From Trichoplusia ni (lineage: Eukaryota > Arthropoda > Insecta > Lepidoptera > Noctuidae): a stretch of 64,000 nucleotides of DNA. Below, in pieces: positions 35,853 to 50,000 of the stretch. The notes beneath the pieces are model-generated. The model had not been told where the DNA came from and made no database searches. It saw only the letters and a program-made list of their open reading frames with translations. The position numbers and the translations under genes were made by a program. How positions within the stretch are numbered: position 1 is the first letter of the stretch; the number at the start of each line of letters is the position of its first letter. Where the stretch lies: the NCBI RefSeq assembly GCF_003590095.1, contig NC_039500.1:1612001-1676000 (forward strand). The letters run 5' to 3'.

Positions 35853-37987
35853 ATCACTCGTTAAAATACCAATAGTAAACAGCTTGGAGATCTGCTACAT
35901 AAATAAATACTATAACACATACAAAATAAGGTCCACAATGGCCCAAATTTGTGTATGTTGTGTGTATTAGTGGCTGATTCTATAATTAAACGCCTAAAAG
36001 ACTTAACCCACAGTGTAATTTATGAGAGTTGGATTTCGCTTTTCACAAATTGCATTTCATTATACAAGTTTTTTGTGTAGTTTGAGAGTTTGAGAGTAGT
36101 TTTGACATTAATTAATGACCCATCATTAACAGTTCACGGCTAGTTTGTAGGTTCACTTTGACAGTAGTTACTTTATTCCATGTAGTCACTAAATATATCT
36201 CATTAATTTAATGAATGAATAAATACTTTTATGCTATGACTGTACTTCTAAAGGTAAGTTACACCAAGTTGCTCATATAGAAATGTGGATTTCATTCATT
36301 TGCCCTAGTGGTGTATTTATCTGTAGAACAGTATTACCAGTGTAAAATATTATTGTTATTAAATAGTAACACTGCAGTATTGCTCATCACTGTATACATA
36401 AGTTTTCCTCAGAATTCTAATCAAAGGGTCTACTTTCTCTTAAAGTAAGACTGTTGCCATTGTAGAAGTGAGATGGCGCAATATATAGCGTATAGTGGTG
36501 TCTTTCTTCCACAGTACCAACATTTTAATTTTTTGAGGTCTGGGTAGACCCTCAGTAGACTTATAAAAAATAGTTAGATATCCTAATTCTACTAATCTTA
36601 TGACGGAGATAATAATGAATGATAATTATAATTGTAATGCTTTACTGTTATGCGTTTGTGTCTACACTTTCTTTGAATTGTCAAAAGTTTATGATCAAAA
36701 GGTCTTTGTTCGTGTGTATACCTTATATTTGTCGTGGTAAGCTTAAGTATTAAAGCGATATTTCTTATAATCTGTATTGAAGCCAAATCACTATTCATTT
36801 TAAGCTGCTTATTCCACTAAAAAGCGTCTAAATCATTTGAAAAAACCTTGTTAATTTCATAATGTTTTACAGTATTGCAACGTCTAACAAGTACAAGCAC
36901 AATATTAATTTAAATTTAAAGCAGATGTAGACACTACATTAGTGTGATTTAATCTTTAAAGTGTTTTCGAAATACTTATTTGGTACTCCCAATTGTCGCA
37001 GTCAACTTTCCATCGGTTCGCGGCTGTATTACATATTTTGCAGAATCATAGTAAACCGGGATCATAGTATTGCAATACTGGAAGATAAATTGGCAATTTG
37101 ATAGATGCAAATTTGGTAAAGGGTTAAGATCGGAACCTTATAAAGTGTTCGCTGCCTGGCCGCATTCAGCAGGCTGTAGGTATCTAATAGCTAGATTTTT
37201 GAAATTTAACAAAATTAAAAATCAATTTTGAGCACCGATTTGGACGGTCATAAATGTGATGGTCTACTGATTTTCTTGCTATTTTGTTTTTCCTTAGCCT
37301 ATTTTGCCGAAACCCTCAGTTTCGCTAGTCCGACTCGCTCTTGACATGTTAAACTGTCTTAAAATTTTACTATGACAGATATGTAATAACGCCGCCGTTG
37401 GACTGTGTAGTGTCTTATTTCTATTGTAATTAGTTAAATAATATATGGTAATCTGATGTGATTTGATCGAAATTTTTATGCAATGTTTGTCTGTTTTAAG
37501 CGTTAATTTTGATATTTTAAATTGTTTCACCACTTCTGCCTGGTCTTACCACCACTATTTTGTAGTTTCAAAATTACATTAAACTTGAAATCTCTCGAAA
37601 TTTCTTTTATCGCTTAAAATATTGCGGAAGTGGTGAAATAAAAGTTTTCTTTTTTGTGCCATATGTTTCATGTTACTGTAAATACGTAATAAAGATAATA
37701 ATTTAGACAGGGTTTGCACGCATGGGTACATTGCAACATATTGCCTCACTAGTCAATTGATGTATTGTTTTTATTTTTAATACTAATTATAATGATTTGT
37801 GATGTGAGTATGTTTGTGAAACAACGATATTACTTGTCATGGAATAAAATACATGATGATTATGATTTTGTTATTATTTTTAAATATCTTCCTGGAAAGT
37901 ATTTCTTTTCACTTTTGAAGGATCATGTGCCGTCGTCGACGTCTGTTTCTCCATCAACCACAAATTAGATTGTATGACACAGTTCCT

Positions 37988-38125
37988 AGAGACTGAAGAC
38001 TGCACGGGTAGCCGAGTGATTGCCACGTCAAATCCAGTGCGCCACTTGTCGTGGTTTCGATCCCCGTTTAGGACAAGCGTTTTCGTGCTTCACGGATAAC
38101 AAGTCTTTAGCAAATGACTTGAATT
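37988..38125 (+). mobile_element. tRNA-derived SINE family C, most complete copy
   Basis: GGGTAGCCGAGTGATTGCCA is a box A-like start and GTGGTTTCGATCCCCG is box B, followed by GGACAAGCGTTTTCGTGCTT. It is related to 12575, 61140 and 62107. Confidence 0.7.
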
Positions 38126-40804
38126 GTGAAGAACGCGACACTGGAAATTAATTATGACTTCATAATTAATTATGCTTTTAAAGCGATAGACCCAAGCGTC
38201 TGCTATTGGAAAAAGGATTGTCGATCAAATAATAACCAAGCGTTATATGTAAATAATTTTTTATTTACTTCATATATACATAATTTTGTAATATCTAGGA
38301 ACAACTCTAATTTCAATCTATTTTACAATATAAATAGCATACACTCGATTAAAGACGCACAAATATAAAATTTAATAGGCAAATATACATTTTCACTTAA
38401 GAAAGTTATATCTTTTCTCCTTATCCTGAAAATTTTAGGATTTGACAGTATCTAAGTAATATTATTCCTTATTACACGTGACACGGCATTTATTTAAAAA
38501 AGTAAACAGTTCAATAAAAAAAAAAGCAAAATGTATATTTGCCTGTACAGTACATAATTAACACTCCGTAATTAAATGCATTTGATATAAATATTTTACA
38601 TACACCAAGTGTTAAACTAACGAGAAACGATTGCATAAAATTCATCACATATCTAATTTAATTTTCCCAGTAACATATACACGTTTTAACATAAAATCGT
38701 TATACTTAAATATACAAAACATTATTTTTCAAAAATAAAGAATTCAAGAGAATATTGAATTTGATCGTTATTGAGCTTCTGAATCAAATCAGTCTTACAC
38801 GCCTTCTAACACCCGACATTCATATAGAAAAAGATCATGTAATAAAACCTTAATATAAATATGTATCGCTGACATTCGAGACTTAAGGTTTCATTTCTCA
38901 CTGTTTCATAGCAGTAATTGCACTAGGTACTTTTGGTACCGTCTAAAATTTGGAGCAAAGTACTTGACAACATGTCGTGAAAAAGACAGTTTTAAATAAA
39001 CTTCGGTTATTTTTAACTGTAGATAAAACTTGTTTTTTGCGAATTGTATGCGGTAGCCCGGTAGGTACCTAGTGCATTGACTGCGAGCACTATACCATTT
39101 CTATAAACCCTGTAATATTAGAGTTATTTAAAGTTAAAGCAGTCAACTCACGAACTAAAACAAATGTTTCATTATATAGTCCTAGTGAACAGTGCCGGCG
39201 TTACGAGTTTTAGTGATAGAAGAAGCGAGATGTCGCTATGCCCAGTGTGCGTTCCGTCTCGCTTCCCCAAAGACAAAAAACCTGCTATAATAGGTTACAG
39301 TAAGCGTTTATGTGTTGAAACAACAGTCGTAGTGTATTTCCCAGTCTCTCGCAGTTACAGTGCTGCCATCTATAATCCCTATCATTTCTAATCACATCAA
39401 CTATATTAATTCCATAGCAAAATCCATCATAAAATTTATTTGCGATGATAATTATGAGAAAAATTTATAGGCGGACGCTTGAAGTATAAAATTGCAAGTA
39501 ATTTATTCTAATGTAATAACAAGTTACATAATTTCCTATATAGACACAAATACGTCATATATTCTGAGTGTACGATTAAGGCATAAATTGGCAATAATTT
39601 ATTAGCTTCAAAGAACATTAGCAAATATTAAGACGTACTCAACCATGGTGAAAGTTTTATTTTCAATGAGTTATATAAATACATTTATTTTGTATGAACC
39701 AATACAGACAAACCTCATATATCATTAATCTAAGGCAATTTAAAATCTATACAAGCTTAACGTTTTTAAGTGTTGCCATAAAACACTAATGTTCTTTGAA
39801 ATTATAATACAAGTTGATTACTTTTGCTATAAACTGGTCAAATATTACTTTGATATAATGCAATCATTTATAATAATAATTATAACTATCTATCACCGCT
39901 TTAAATATAACATTGAAAGCATTTTCAAATACTAAACACGCGAATGATAGTGTCTTATGTCAGAAAGATGTATAATTTTTACTATTATATTATAGTCAGC
40001 GTAAATTTTTCTCGCTTATCAACAGTAAGTTTTTGTTGGATTAAAGAATTGAAAGATGACAGTTGAAAGAACGGTAGTAGTACCGAAAGCATAATATTTG
40101 GATGTAGTTGTGCACAAATCATCAACAATAAGTAACCTTTATCACTATTTCATAGAAGCCTTTTATTTCTTATATACGGAGATTTTTTAGTCATCTTACA
40201 AAAGTAGCCCAGTTCATGTATCCGACATAAAATACCTCTAGGCGCGATTATTATTTTTTTATCATTAACTAAGACAATAAGTACGAAGAAAAATTAAATA
40301 AGAGAAATCTGAAATATACTCTTAAAAATGATAAAAACGTCACCGCCCGCGCCCCTCACCAATTTTACAAGGCTCGGACCGCGCTCGCAACAGAGCTATG
40401 TTTCTAAAAAACTACGAATTGCATTATAATATTGAATAAAAATTGCACTTTAAATTTATTCAAATCTCATAAATACTTATTTTTTATCATGAACGTGTTC
40501 TAGTCATTGGATTCATGAACTGGGCTGCTTTTGTAAGACGACTAAAAATCACAGTGTATGTAAAAGGAAAACTGCATTTGACTTCACTGTTAGATAGTTC
40601 ATTGTACTGTTATAGGGTAAATTCCCTTATATAGCCTAATCCCAATAGTCTAAAATTGTGGTAAATTATACATCTTCTGAAATCAAAACACGTCGACCAT
40701 ACGTGTATTCAAGAACGACACTATTCTAATGTTGTCTTTCTTACATCTCTTGACAAAGAAGAAGACAGTATGACACCCATTTAGACAGTGACGTTCGTAT
40801 AAAG

Positions 40805-40965
40805 CGTGCCCTACACTCCCTCGCGATTCTTGCTGTGAATTCACGCCGCGATTCGCGCCGTTCCCTGCAACGAACGGGGAACGGTGAGACGCGTGCGCGC
40901 GAATCCATCTTCACACGCGTTTTGCGGCTTTCGCGGTCTTTCGCGCCGCGAGTGTAGAGCGCGCT
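40805..40965. repeat. CpG-rich block with imperfect inverted ends, possible MITE
   Basis: About 160 bp, strongly CpG-rich in AT-rich surroundings, with CTACACTC near the left end and GAGTGTAG near the right, and CGCG-rich flanks. There is no second copy here. It lies just beyond the KCTD3 stop, so it could equally be a GC-rich 3' UTR. Confidence 0.35.
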
Positions 40966-41035
40966 TATGGTAGTGGTCGTATCACGCGTTGACGACCAAC
41001 GAGTAGAACCAGCGCAGGGCTGGGCAGAGCGGGGT

Positions 41036-44000
41036 TCATGGCGCCTGCAGCGGGCGGTTGGGGGAGTGCGGCAGCGGGGGCGCCGGCGCCGCGTCCAGGT
41101 CGCACGCCGACAGCAGCCGGACCAGCTCGTCCGGGGACGGGCCGCCGTCGGGGACGGGGGACTCCTCGACTTCTACCGCTGTGGGACACAAAGGTGCTTG
41201 GTAAGACAGATAATATAAAAGTAGGTTGGTTGCATACTAAAAATCCGAGGAGAATAATTTAATTTTAGGACGGGTAGGATAGAGAATGTTCTATTTTCTA
41301 GAGAACCTAGGCCGAAAATTTTTGTTGTCGCTTTTTTACTGGTTTTAAGCAATTTTTTTAAATGGACTGTGCCCGTCACTAGTCTCCGTATAAAACAAGT
41401 TATACAGAGGATTACAAAATTACTAATAAAATTATTAATTGATACCAATATTTCACATGACTACTGAAAAGGCCTCAATGACCACCCAAAATAAAATTCC
41501 ATCTATTAAAATGGTACCTGCAGTCCCAGCTACAGTTGGCGGTTTAACAGCCTTGTCGATGGGCGCGGTGAGGTCCCACATCTGCGTGGCCCCGGAGCGG
41601 TGTCCGCAGAACAGCAGGCGGCGCGGCCGCAGCGCGCCCTCGCACTCCGCCACCACGAAGCAGGACACCGCCGACCCGTCCACCGAACGGATCGTACACA
41701 CTCTGTGGGGAGGAGGACAGCTATATTCGGTGTAGAACGGTTAGCGATGAATTCTCACTAAAAAATAAAACAAAAAACAGAAGAAAACGATTGCGACTTG
41801 ATTGTGTAGCATCACGTTTAATAAAGGAGTTTGATGACAGCTGTTTGTTTATGAACGCAACGTTTATCCTCCGTGTTTCGGCACGCACGTTAAATTGTGG
41901 GTCCCGGCTGTTATTCCTACAGTCTTTGACAGTCGTTACAGGTAGTCAGAAGCTTGAAAAGTCTGACAACCAGTCTAACCAAGCAAGGGGTATCGTGTTA
42001 CCCAGGTTGAGGAGTGTGGTGGGTTGAGGAGGTCAGATAGGCAGTCGCTCCTTGGTCCAACATAGTTGGGAAATGGCTAGACCAATGAATAAGCGAAATA
42101 ATGTATTACCTTTTCCCATTAGACGCAAGTCGTACGTATAACGTATCCGTGTCGGGAACAACTTTCTGAATGAATATCTGTTCCTCGTCCTGTTCGCCAT
42201 AGGGTCCTGAAACAATATCTTCATAAAGTCATCATCACTATACTTATTATAACACATGAAATATAAACTGTATGCCGTAAATAAGTAAATGTATATTTTC
42301 CAAAAATTCAAGATTTTGATTGTACTCTTATGTAAATATTTTGTACTTTTATGATTGGGAAGAAATACCTTCATTGGAAATAAGTGGTAAAGTAAAATAT
42401 AATATTTGATACTCACTACAATTCCAACTATTCCGCTATCGATAAACATATTTGAGCTTCAAATTTCCTTTTATAATAAAAACAATTTCTTACTGGACTA
42501 AATAGTTAAAAACAACAGAATAGATTAGATAACAATATTCTTGACAGCAGTGATTCTTAATACATACAGTGTTAGGGTACAATGTAAATATTTATAATTG
42601 AATTAAAACTGTTAATTATAGCACTGATGGTGTTTGATGAAATGTGGGTGGCTCGATATACTTCCAGTAAAACCTGTTTCTTTGTCTACCGATCTTTTTT
42701 GCTGATCTTTTATTAATTTTTGTATGTATTGTAATTAGAGTGGTTCACTATTTGTTGTTTTTATTTTATGTTTATTATTATTATTTTTTGTTAATCATGT
42801 ATATATATACATATTTATTTAATATATATGGAACTGGGTGACATCCGTGACTCAACACCAAGGCTCAGTTGAAAATCAGCGCCAGGCACCAGTTGCCTGG
42901 CATTAATGCTGAAGTGATGCCTTTTTTTGGTGCCACTGCAGGGTACACGTTTTTGTAAATGTTATGCTTAATTTTAATGCTCCCTTTCTTTCAATGGCAG
43001 TCTTATCGCTAAATAAAAACGGGTGGTATGTGATAGCCGACATGAGGGTTTCGTTCGTAATAGTGTACTCACCACAGTCGTTATGCGGCTGCGCGGTGGG
43101 CGCCTCCAGCGCGAGCACCTTGAAGGCGGCCTTGGGCGTGGTGCCGGGCTGCGTGGAGATCATGCCGCGGAAGCGGGTCACGCGCCATGTGCGCACGTGG
43201 TTGTACTCGCTGCACACCGACACCAGGTGGTTCTCCGATAGAGACACCTAGGGACAGAACATATATATCTTTGATAAAAAAAATGACAGTTTGGAGTTTT
43301 ACTGAAACAGATAAAAGTTAGTACGAAAAAGTTTTTCGTATAGCTAGAACTAGATAGAAATTACCTAATTTATTTAAGTTTAAACACTTTGCTGCCCCCC
43401 ATGGACACAACAGTTGAAAAATACAAATGTTCACATATGAATCACGGAAAATGGTTCAGGCTTTAGGTGAGTGTCACTGCGCAACGCTATGTAATTTGAT
43501 CTTAAGTAAGCTACTAAAATAATACATCTAAATCTAAGCTGGTAATCTAGCTTTGCGGTTGCAGTTCATTTTCTACTGCTCGACGACGAAACTACAATTA
43601 TTAATAACGGTTGTTGTTATATTACCTTAGTAATAGGACTCTGATGTACGGTGAAGGTCTGGAACAGCTGCGGTCCGTGGCCCACTGTCTCTGGATGCTG
43701 CACTATGACGCGAACGGAACCACATCGAGTGCCGTAAGCTATCTCGATCCAGTTGCCACACAAATCTGAACATAATTTAAACACCATGAAAATTTAGATA
43801 ACGGATAAACATGCTTAGATATTTCTAAATACATGACATAGATTACACCCAGGCACAGATCAAATGCTCGTGCTCATCACACAAACATTTGTCCCGGATG
43901 GGAATCAAGCACACGTCCGGCATTCAGGGTAACTAACCACTAGACCAACAGGCTAGTAGCTGGCCGACAATAAAACGAAGACTGGACTACAACTTACTTG

Positions 44001-47000
44001 TTTTTGGCGTCAGATAAACAGATATAGCTGTGATGGGCTCCTGATTCGGATCCTTGTACAGTTGTGTCACGAGCAGATCATTGTCTTTCATGCGTAACGG
44101 GAACTTTTGCATATCTAATGAACAAATAAAGCTTGAGTTTAAAACCGAGAGATATAAAAGTAGATGAATTTATTTAAACAATTATAGTTTACTAGCTTTT
44201 GCTAGGAGTTTCACCCACCCGATGTCGGTTATAGCTGCAGAATGATTACCCTCCTTTAGCAAAATTGGATAAAAGTCAGCTACATCTATACGAAACTAGC
44301 TCTAAACTCTGCGAACTCCGTTTCGCAACTAGATGGTTTCCCCGCTTTTCTGTTGAAATTTTTCGTGAATTTTCTTTGCTTTAAACCTCACGGAGCCTTT
44401 GTAACGAATGCAAAACCGTGGAAATCGGTTCGTGCGTTCTGGAGTTATATCGTCAGGAAGGAAAACCCGACTCATTTTTATATAGTAGATTTCATCTTGG
44501 TCCAGCCGTTTGGGCACAAAGAGGTAACAAACATACATTCACGCACGTATATCATACACTTTTCTTTCTTATTAGTTAGCAGCAATATTATGTAGAAATG
44601 ATCTCATCGATTATAATACATACATATTAATAATTCATAATCAATGCATGAATAATGTCAAACGACAAAGAAAGAGAAGACCTTAACTTAAATACGATCT
44701 TTACAATGGCCATAGGAACGAAGATGCTTTCAATACCATTCATGCAGTTAAATGAAGAATAATAGAAAATTAAAATCATAGTACATAATAGTAACTACTT
44801 AAATTTGTCTATTAAAAGAAGTCAAAAAACATTTTTGTCTTACCAATATAATTAATAGCTCCCGTCGCGGTACCGAGCAGTAAGAACGACCCCGCAGTAT
44901 CATACGTGGTCAGGTGCGCGACATCCTGCGTCTGCCAGTGTTGTGTGCTCGTGTGCCAGACGCCGGCTTTACTTCTACTGCCGGCCCCGCTTAGAGCCAC
45001 CAGTTGAGGGCCAACGAAGAGAAGGTGTTCAACTCTAACGCCGAGGTTGAATGTACCTGGGGATTATAGATGTGTGTAAGGAAATATGAGTTTTATTTTG
45101 ATACGAGTAAGGCTTAATTTAGGATGCTTAGTCATAAATTGACGGAGGCCTTTGTATAGTGGATCATTATAGGCTCAGTTGACTGATTGATAGCTTAATT
45201 ATGGAGTACAGTGTGATAACAATTTTATTAAAGAAAACTTTTGATATGATGTTTGCAAAATAATTAGCATTCATATGATAAGCTACAATGATGCTAGAGG
45301 TTTTTTGATAGGATCTACCATCACGTCACTCTGTTTTGACTACATTTTATCTATCAAACTGATTCAAATCTGTAGAATAAAGTCAAAATAAAGATAAGAA
45401 GTGTTCATAATCATACCGCAGTAAATAAAAAAAAACAATAAGATAAAACTGTATAAACTTAGCATAACAAAGTCACTCATATTAGACGGGCATAACACAC
45501 AAAGCCAGTCTAATAAGAGCTCGCGATTCTCAATACTGGTTGTGCTAGACAACACCACTCGACTCAGCGAAGTGGTGGCTTTAAATAACCCTAGCCCCCA
45601 CACAATTCTGTTCAACATATCTACCAATATGCCATGGGCACTTGTGGAGGTCTATGTCAAGCTGTAGACGAATATGGGCTCATGATGCTCTACCAATATT
45701 ACTCACCAACTAAGGTCCGTCTCACAGGTTCGCTATGTGTTGAGAACGCCCACAGCCTCACGTGAGCACCGCTGGCTATGCCCAGCATGACGTCAGTGCC
45801 AGTAGTACTGTTCCCGCTCGATGTACCACCACCACCACCCGTCTTCGCATTCAAGGCTATTCGTTCTATCACCGAGTCTTGAACAGGCGATTGGAATACT
45901 ACGTACCAGCCGCAGGAGTCTGTCAATCTGAAATTATGGAGTTGCAGAAACAATTAACATTTAAATACGTTTTTTTGCTCTTATCTCATAAAAAATGAAG
46001 GAGATACAGTGAAGTAATATCGCATGTGACGTCACTTACTAGTACACTTTTTACTCGCAAGTGACGTCACTAGACCCATACAGTTTTAATCTTGCTAACG
46101 GTTTAATAATGAGATCAATGTAAATTACGTATTCAATATTTTTGGATGACAGTTTTTTTTGTAAATACCCTATTTAGATGTCAAATTTTAATGTATCGAC
46201 TTAGTAAACCTATAGATTTTGAAACGTTATTGAGGTAAACGGATCGTAATATTACTTTTCACATTTTCAAATATATTGAACAAAAATGTAACTTAATTGG
46301 CGATAGCAGTGCCATACATTATATGGGTTATGAATGAAACATGCAAATGTAAAGAGATAAAGTTGTACATACCTATAACCGGTAACGAAGTGTGTATATG
46401 CGACAGCCACCCAGTTGTGATGCGCTTTGATAATTTGTACTTTCATACTGTCAGACCATGAACTCACTGGAAAGATGGAATGTTATTTAGTATCATGGCT
46501 AAGTAAGAAAATAGAAGTCTTGCAGATTTTTGCTTGTTTAAGTTTACAGTGCAGAAGAAAGATCTCGATGGCGTGCAATTATTTTATTTATTTATTTATT
46601 TATTAAACAGGTACATGATAAAAAAACATTAAATCTGACGCAATGTCCAACAAAACTATCGACATAGTTTGTTGGACAAATTGGGGAGGCCTTTGTCGAT
46701 CATTGGACAAATATGGACTGATGATGATGATGATGAAGTTTACAGTACAGTAGTCATCTACAGTGGAAGAACTACAGTATCAGATCTAGAATAGATCCAG
46801 AATAGTAGTTTTGGCGATTTACATAAAAAACATGACAAAGAAAAACGATTGATGACAGTCATGTGTAGTCAATAAAACTTGTGTCTATTTTAACACTTAA
46901 ATCAGAAACATTCGGCAGAGGGCCCTTCTTCCGCTGGATTCGCGAATCATCACCTTGTTTCATGTTCCCAAACATTTATAGATGTACGTTAATATGTATC

Positions 47001-50000
47001 TTGAATGTACAATCGTACTGTGACTAATCAGTAACTATCTACTAAACATTAATTGATACGTACTGTCTGGCGGTCGATGTCCTTTGTGGCAGTCTGCGTT
47101 GCCTAACGAGGCCGCTCTCGAGTGACCCCGGCCGCATCGGCTGCGAATTGTACAAGCAATTAGTTTTGCATATTTGTGATGGGATGAGATTGTTGTCTGG
47201 ATGTCTAATAGGTTTGGGTTTGATTGAAAATAGGAATCTATTTGGATAAAATAGGATGTATATAGGGTATTGCTTGGGAATTATAAATGGTTATGTTTTT
47301 TTGATAAGAAAAAACTTATAAGATATATTTTAGTAGGTACAGGTCTTTAAAAATATTGGTTGGAAAATATACCTAGTGTATAATGTTTTGTTACGACCTA
47401 TATCGTACTGTTTTATAAAGCTAAATTTTAAAATGAAGAATTGCTATATTTAGCGTCCATATCTTTTAAAATACTTAATCAGATTTTTTTTTAATTCAAA
47501 GATTTTATTTTATTTTATATGGAATAAAAACACGTTTTGTGTGTTTGAGGCGGATGCATACATGGAACTAATTCGAATTACATTTTTTTTTATCGTATTT
47601 GGCAAATTCAACTTCATACTTAGAACTCTATCTATCTGGTATTCAATAGCATTAAAACAAGTCTACAGGGTAAAGACACAATGCTGTATTGTCTAGGAAA
47701 TCATATGTCCAACGTGATTAATTTACAAGATACCTACTTTGAACAATAGAACTGTGAGTAAAATGTTATAACAAAGAGCGTCTGACAAAGACATAGTATC
47801 GCCTGAAATAAGATTACAATAAAATGCTGGGGTATATTCCATTTTAGTCTTATGCTTTAATGAAAAGCTTGTTGGTGTATTTATGATGAAATTTGATATA
47901 GCTGTAGCTCTGGATTAACACAGGCTTTTTATCCAACTGCCTCAAAATGAGGTTGGTTTTTATGCTGTTTTGCCGACACGCTCGCTAAAGAAGTCGAGTA
48001 AATCCTTCGATGTAGCTATAGGTACCAGAAGCTAGATGAACCAAAACATTGTGTAGGATGGTCAAGTTACGGTGAGCGAAAATTATTGTAAACACTAATC
48101 AAATCCGCTAAAACTAGCGACTGCACCTACAAGAACAATTTCATGACTTTGTATCGTTGTGATTTTAAAACTTCGACTTTAAAGCCCGATATTAAAGACT
48201 AATATTCAAAATCTCTCAAATGTTTCAATTTATTACAAACCTCAACTGATCCTGTGAAGGTATCCTGCCAACAGTGCGAAGATCCAATGACGAGTTCCTA
48301 GAGTGTGTTCTGTTAGCCGCCACATCTGTGTTGGAAGCCGTCGAGTTCTTCCGAGAACAGCTGTTGCCGTTCCGTGCAGTGCTGCCGTTTGGCAACGCCG
48401 TGTTCACTGCGAAATGTGTGCAGGTCAGTGATTGGAATCATAGCTGTATGAACCGTAGGCCTACCTGGCCTACCACAAACTCAGTAGTATTGCCTTGATC
48501 AGCTTATGTAATGATTAGAAACATGTAATTGACTGTACGGTCAATGAGAAAATAAGAAATTATGAAAATGAATTTTATTGCCCTAGAATACAGACCATAT
48601 TGATGTGTAATTCTCTATAGATAGATTCCAAAAAAGTTGCATACAAATCATTAATGCAGATATTTTAAGTATATTGACATTGAATAACACTTTAACTTAC
48701 TAGTAACACCAAAACAAAGGTTAAAATTCGAAATAAATTATAAACATCTCCTATTTATAATTAAACTAGCTGACCCAGCAAACGTTGTTTTGCCGAATAA
48801 ATTGTATCTAGTTGGATGTATTTTTTAATGCTACATTATAAAAAAGTAAAAACAAAAAAATTCGTCCAAAAAATAAAAATAAAAATTTTAGTGTGGGCAA
48901 CCCTTGTCACTTAGGGGAATGAAAAATAGATGTTGTTCTATTCTCAGTCCTATCCAATATGTATACAAAATTTCATAAGAATCGGTCGAACCGTTTCGGA
49001 GGAGTACGGTAACTAACACCGTGACACGGGAATTTTATATATTAGAAGACGTAATATGAATTATCCTCACGAAAGTTACTATAAAAACTTTCTTATTTTA
49101 GTATTATACCTTTCTCAATCATGATCTACTTATATTAGCTATTTAGGCAAATTTATATCTCAAAACTCTGTTGAATCTAAGAACATTTAGCCTAATCAAT
49201 TTAATCACTTTAATGTTTATGTTTTCATATACATTAAAATATCTTAATTGATTACTCACAGATAACAACAAAATTACTAAGCATAATTTTATCTAAGTTC
49301 ATAGGTGTATTGACCTAGATATACAATTGCAAAACAGAGTTAATTACTAAAAACAAAACACCTCTGTCTGCTCTACATAATCACGGATTCAGCCTAAGAC
49401 TGCTTAGCCAATGGTGTTCATTGCAAGTTTTACATTAATTTATTGGCCGGGTACTACGACTATGGATGAGATGAGCGCAACGCGATCTTCGCGTAGGACA
49501 ATCCACATTTATGATGTGATTGAATGTTTGAACTCCAAAGACACAATAATGTTAATTTCTAACCGCAGGTACCATTATTTAAAAGGTGAAGAGGTACCAT
49601 GCATGCCTCTCGCCTTTCGAAATGTATGTCTGTATCTGCCTTAACATTGTAATCAATCAAATACTATGCAAGTAAGTAAATATGAGTCAGATGGTATTAT
49701 ATGTAGAATGTGAGTAGTCTTTTGTTAATTATTGAGGGTAAGATTGTATCAATGCAATTAATCTGCATGATAAAAAATCCGATTTTATCATAAAAACTTT
49801 TTAATGTGTGTGCAAACAATATTTTTTACCCATAGTGACCTGTTCATATTAGTTATAGCACATTCTCAAGAAAGATTTAGTTCTATGTAACAGGAACTAA
49901 AGCAGAACAGGTTAAAATATGTTAACCTTTAAAAATATGATGTTTAGGAAATTACAATTGTGAGACTTCACTATTCATTATAAAATCAGGACAGTTAAGG

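Larger units (their letters stand above)
35853..41035. other. convergent spacer between RCE1 and KCTD3, AT-rich
   Basis: This 5.2 kb holds the RCE1 3' UTR (poly(A) signals at 35902-35907 and 36218-36223), probably the KCTD3 3' UTR, a SINE at 37988-38125 and a CpG-rich block at 40805-40965. Short ORFs (37765-37968, 38126-38368, 39164-39391) lack any recognisable domain. I see no gene. Confidence 0.5.

Noticed and set aside
39164..39391. 75-residue plus-strand ORF in the RCE1-KCTD3 spacer
   Set aside because: No domain, no splice context and no second support; consistent with chance in AT-rich DNA.
40965..41262. GC-rich ORFs on both strands around the KCTD3 last exon
   Set aside because: Shadows of exon 13 (41036-41178). 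The true frame ends at 41036 and is fixed by splice phase.
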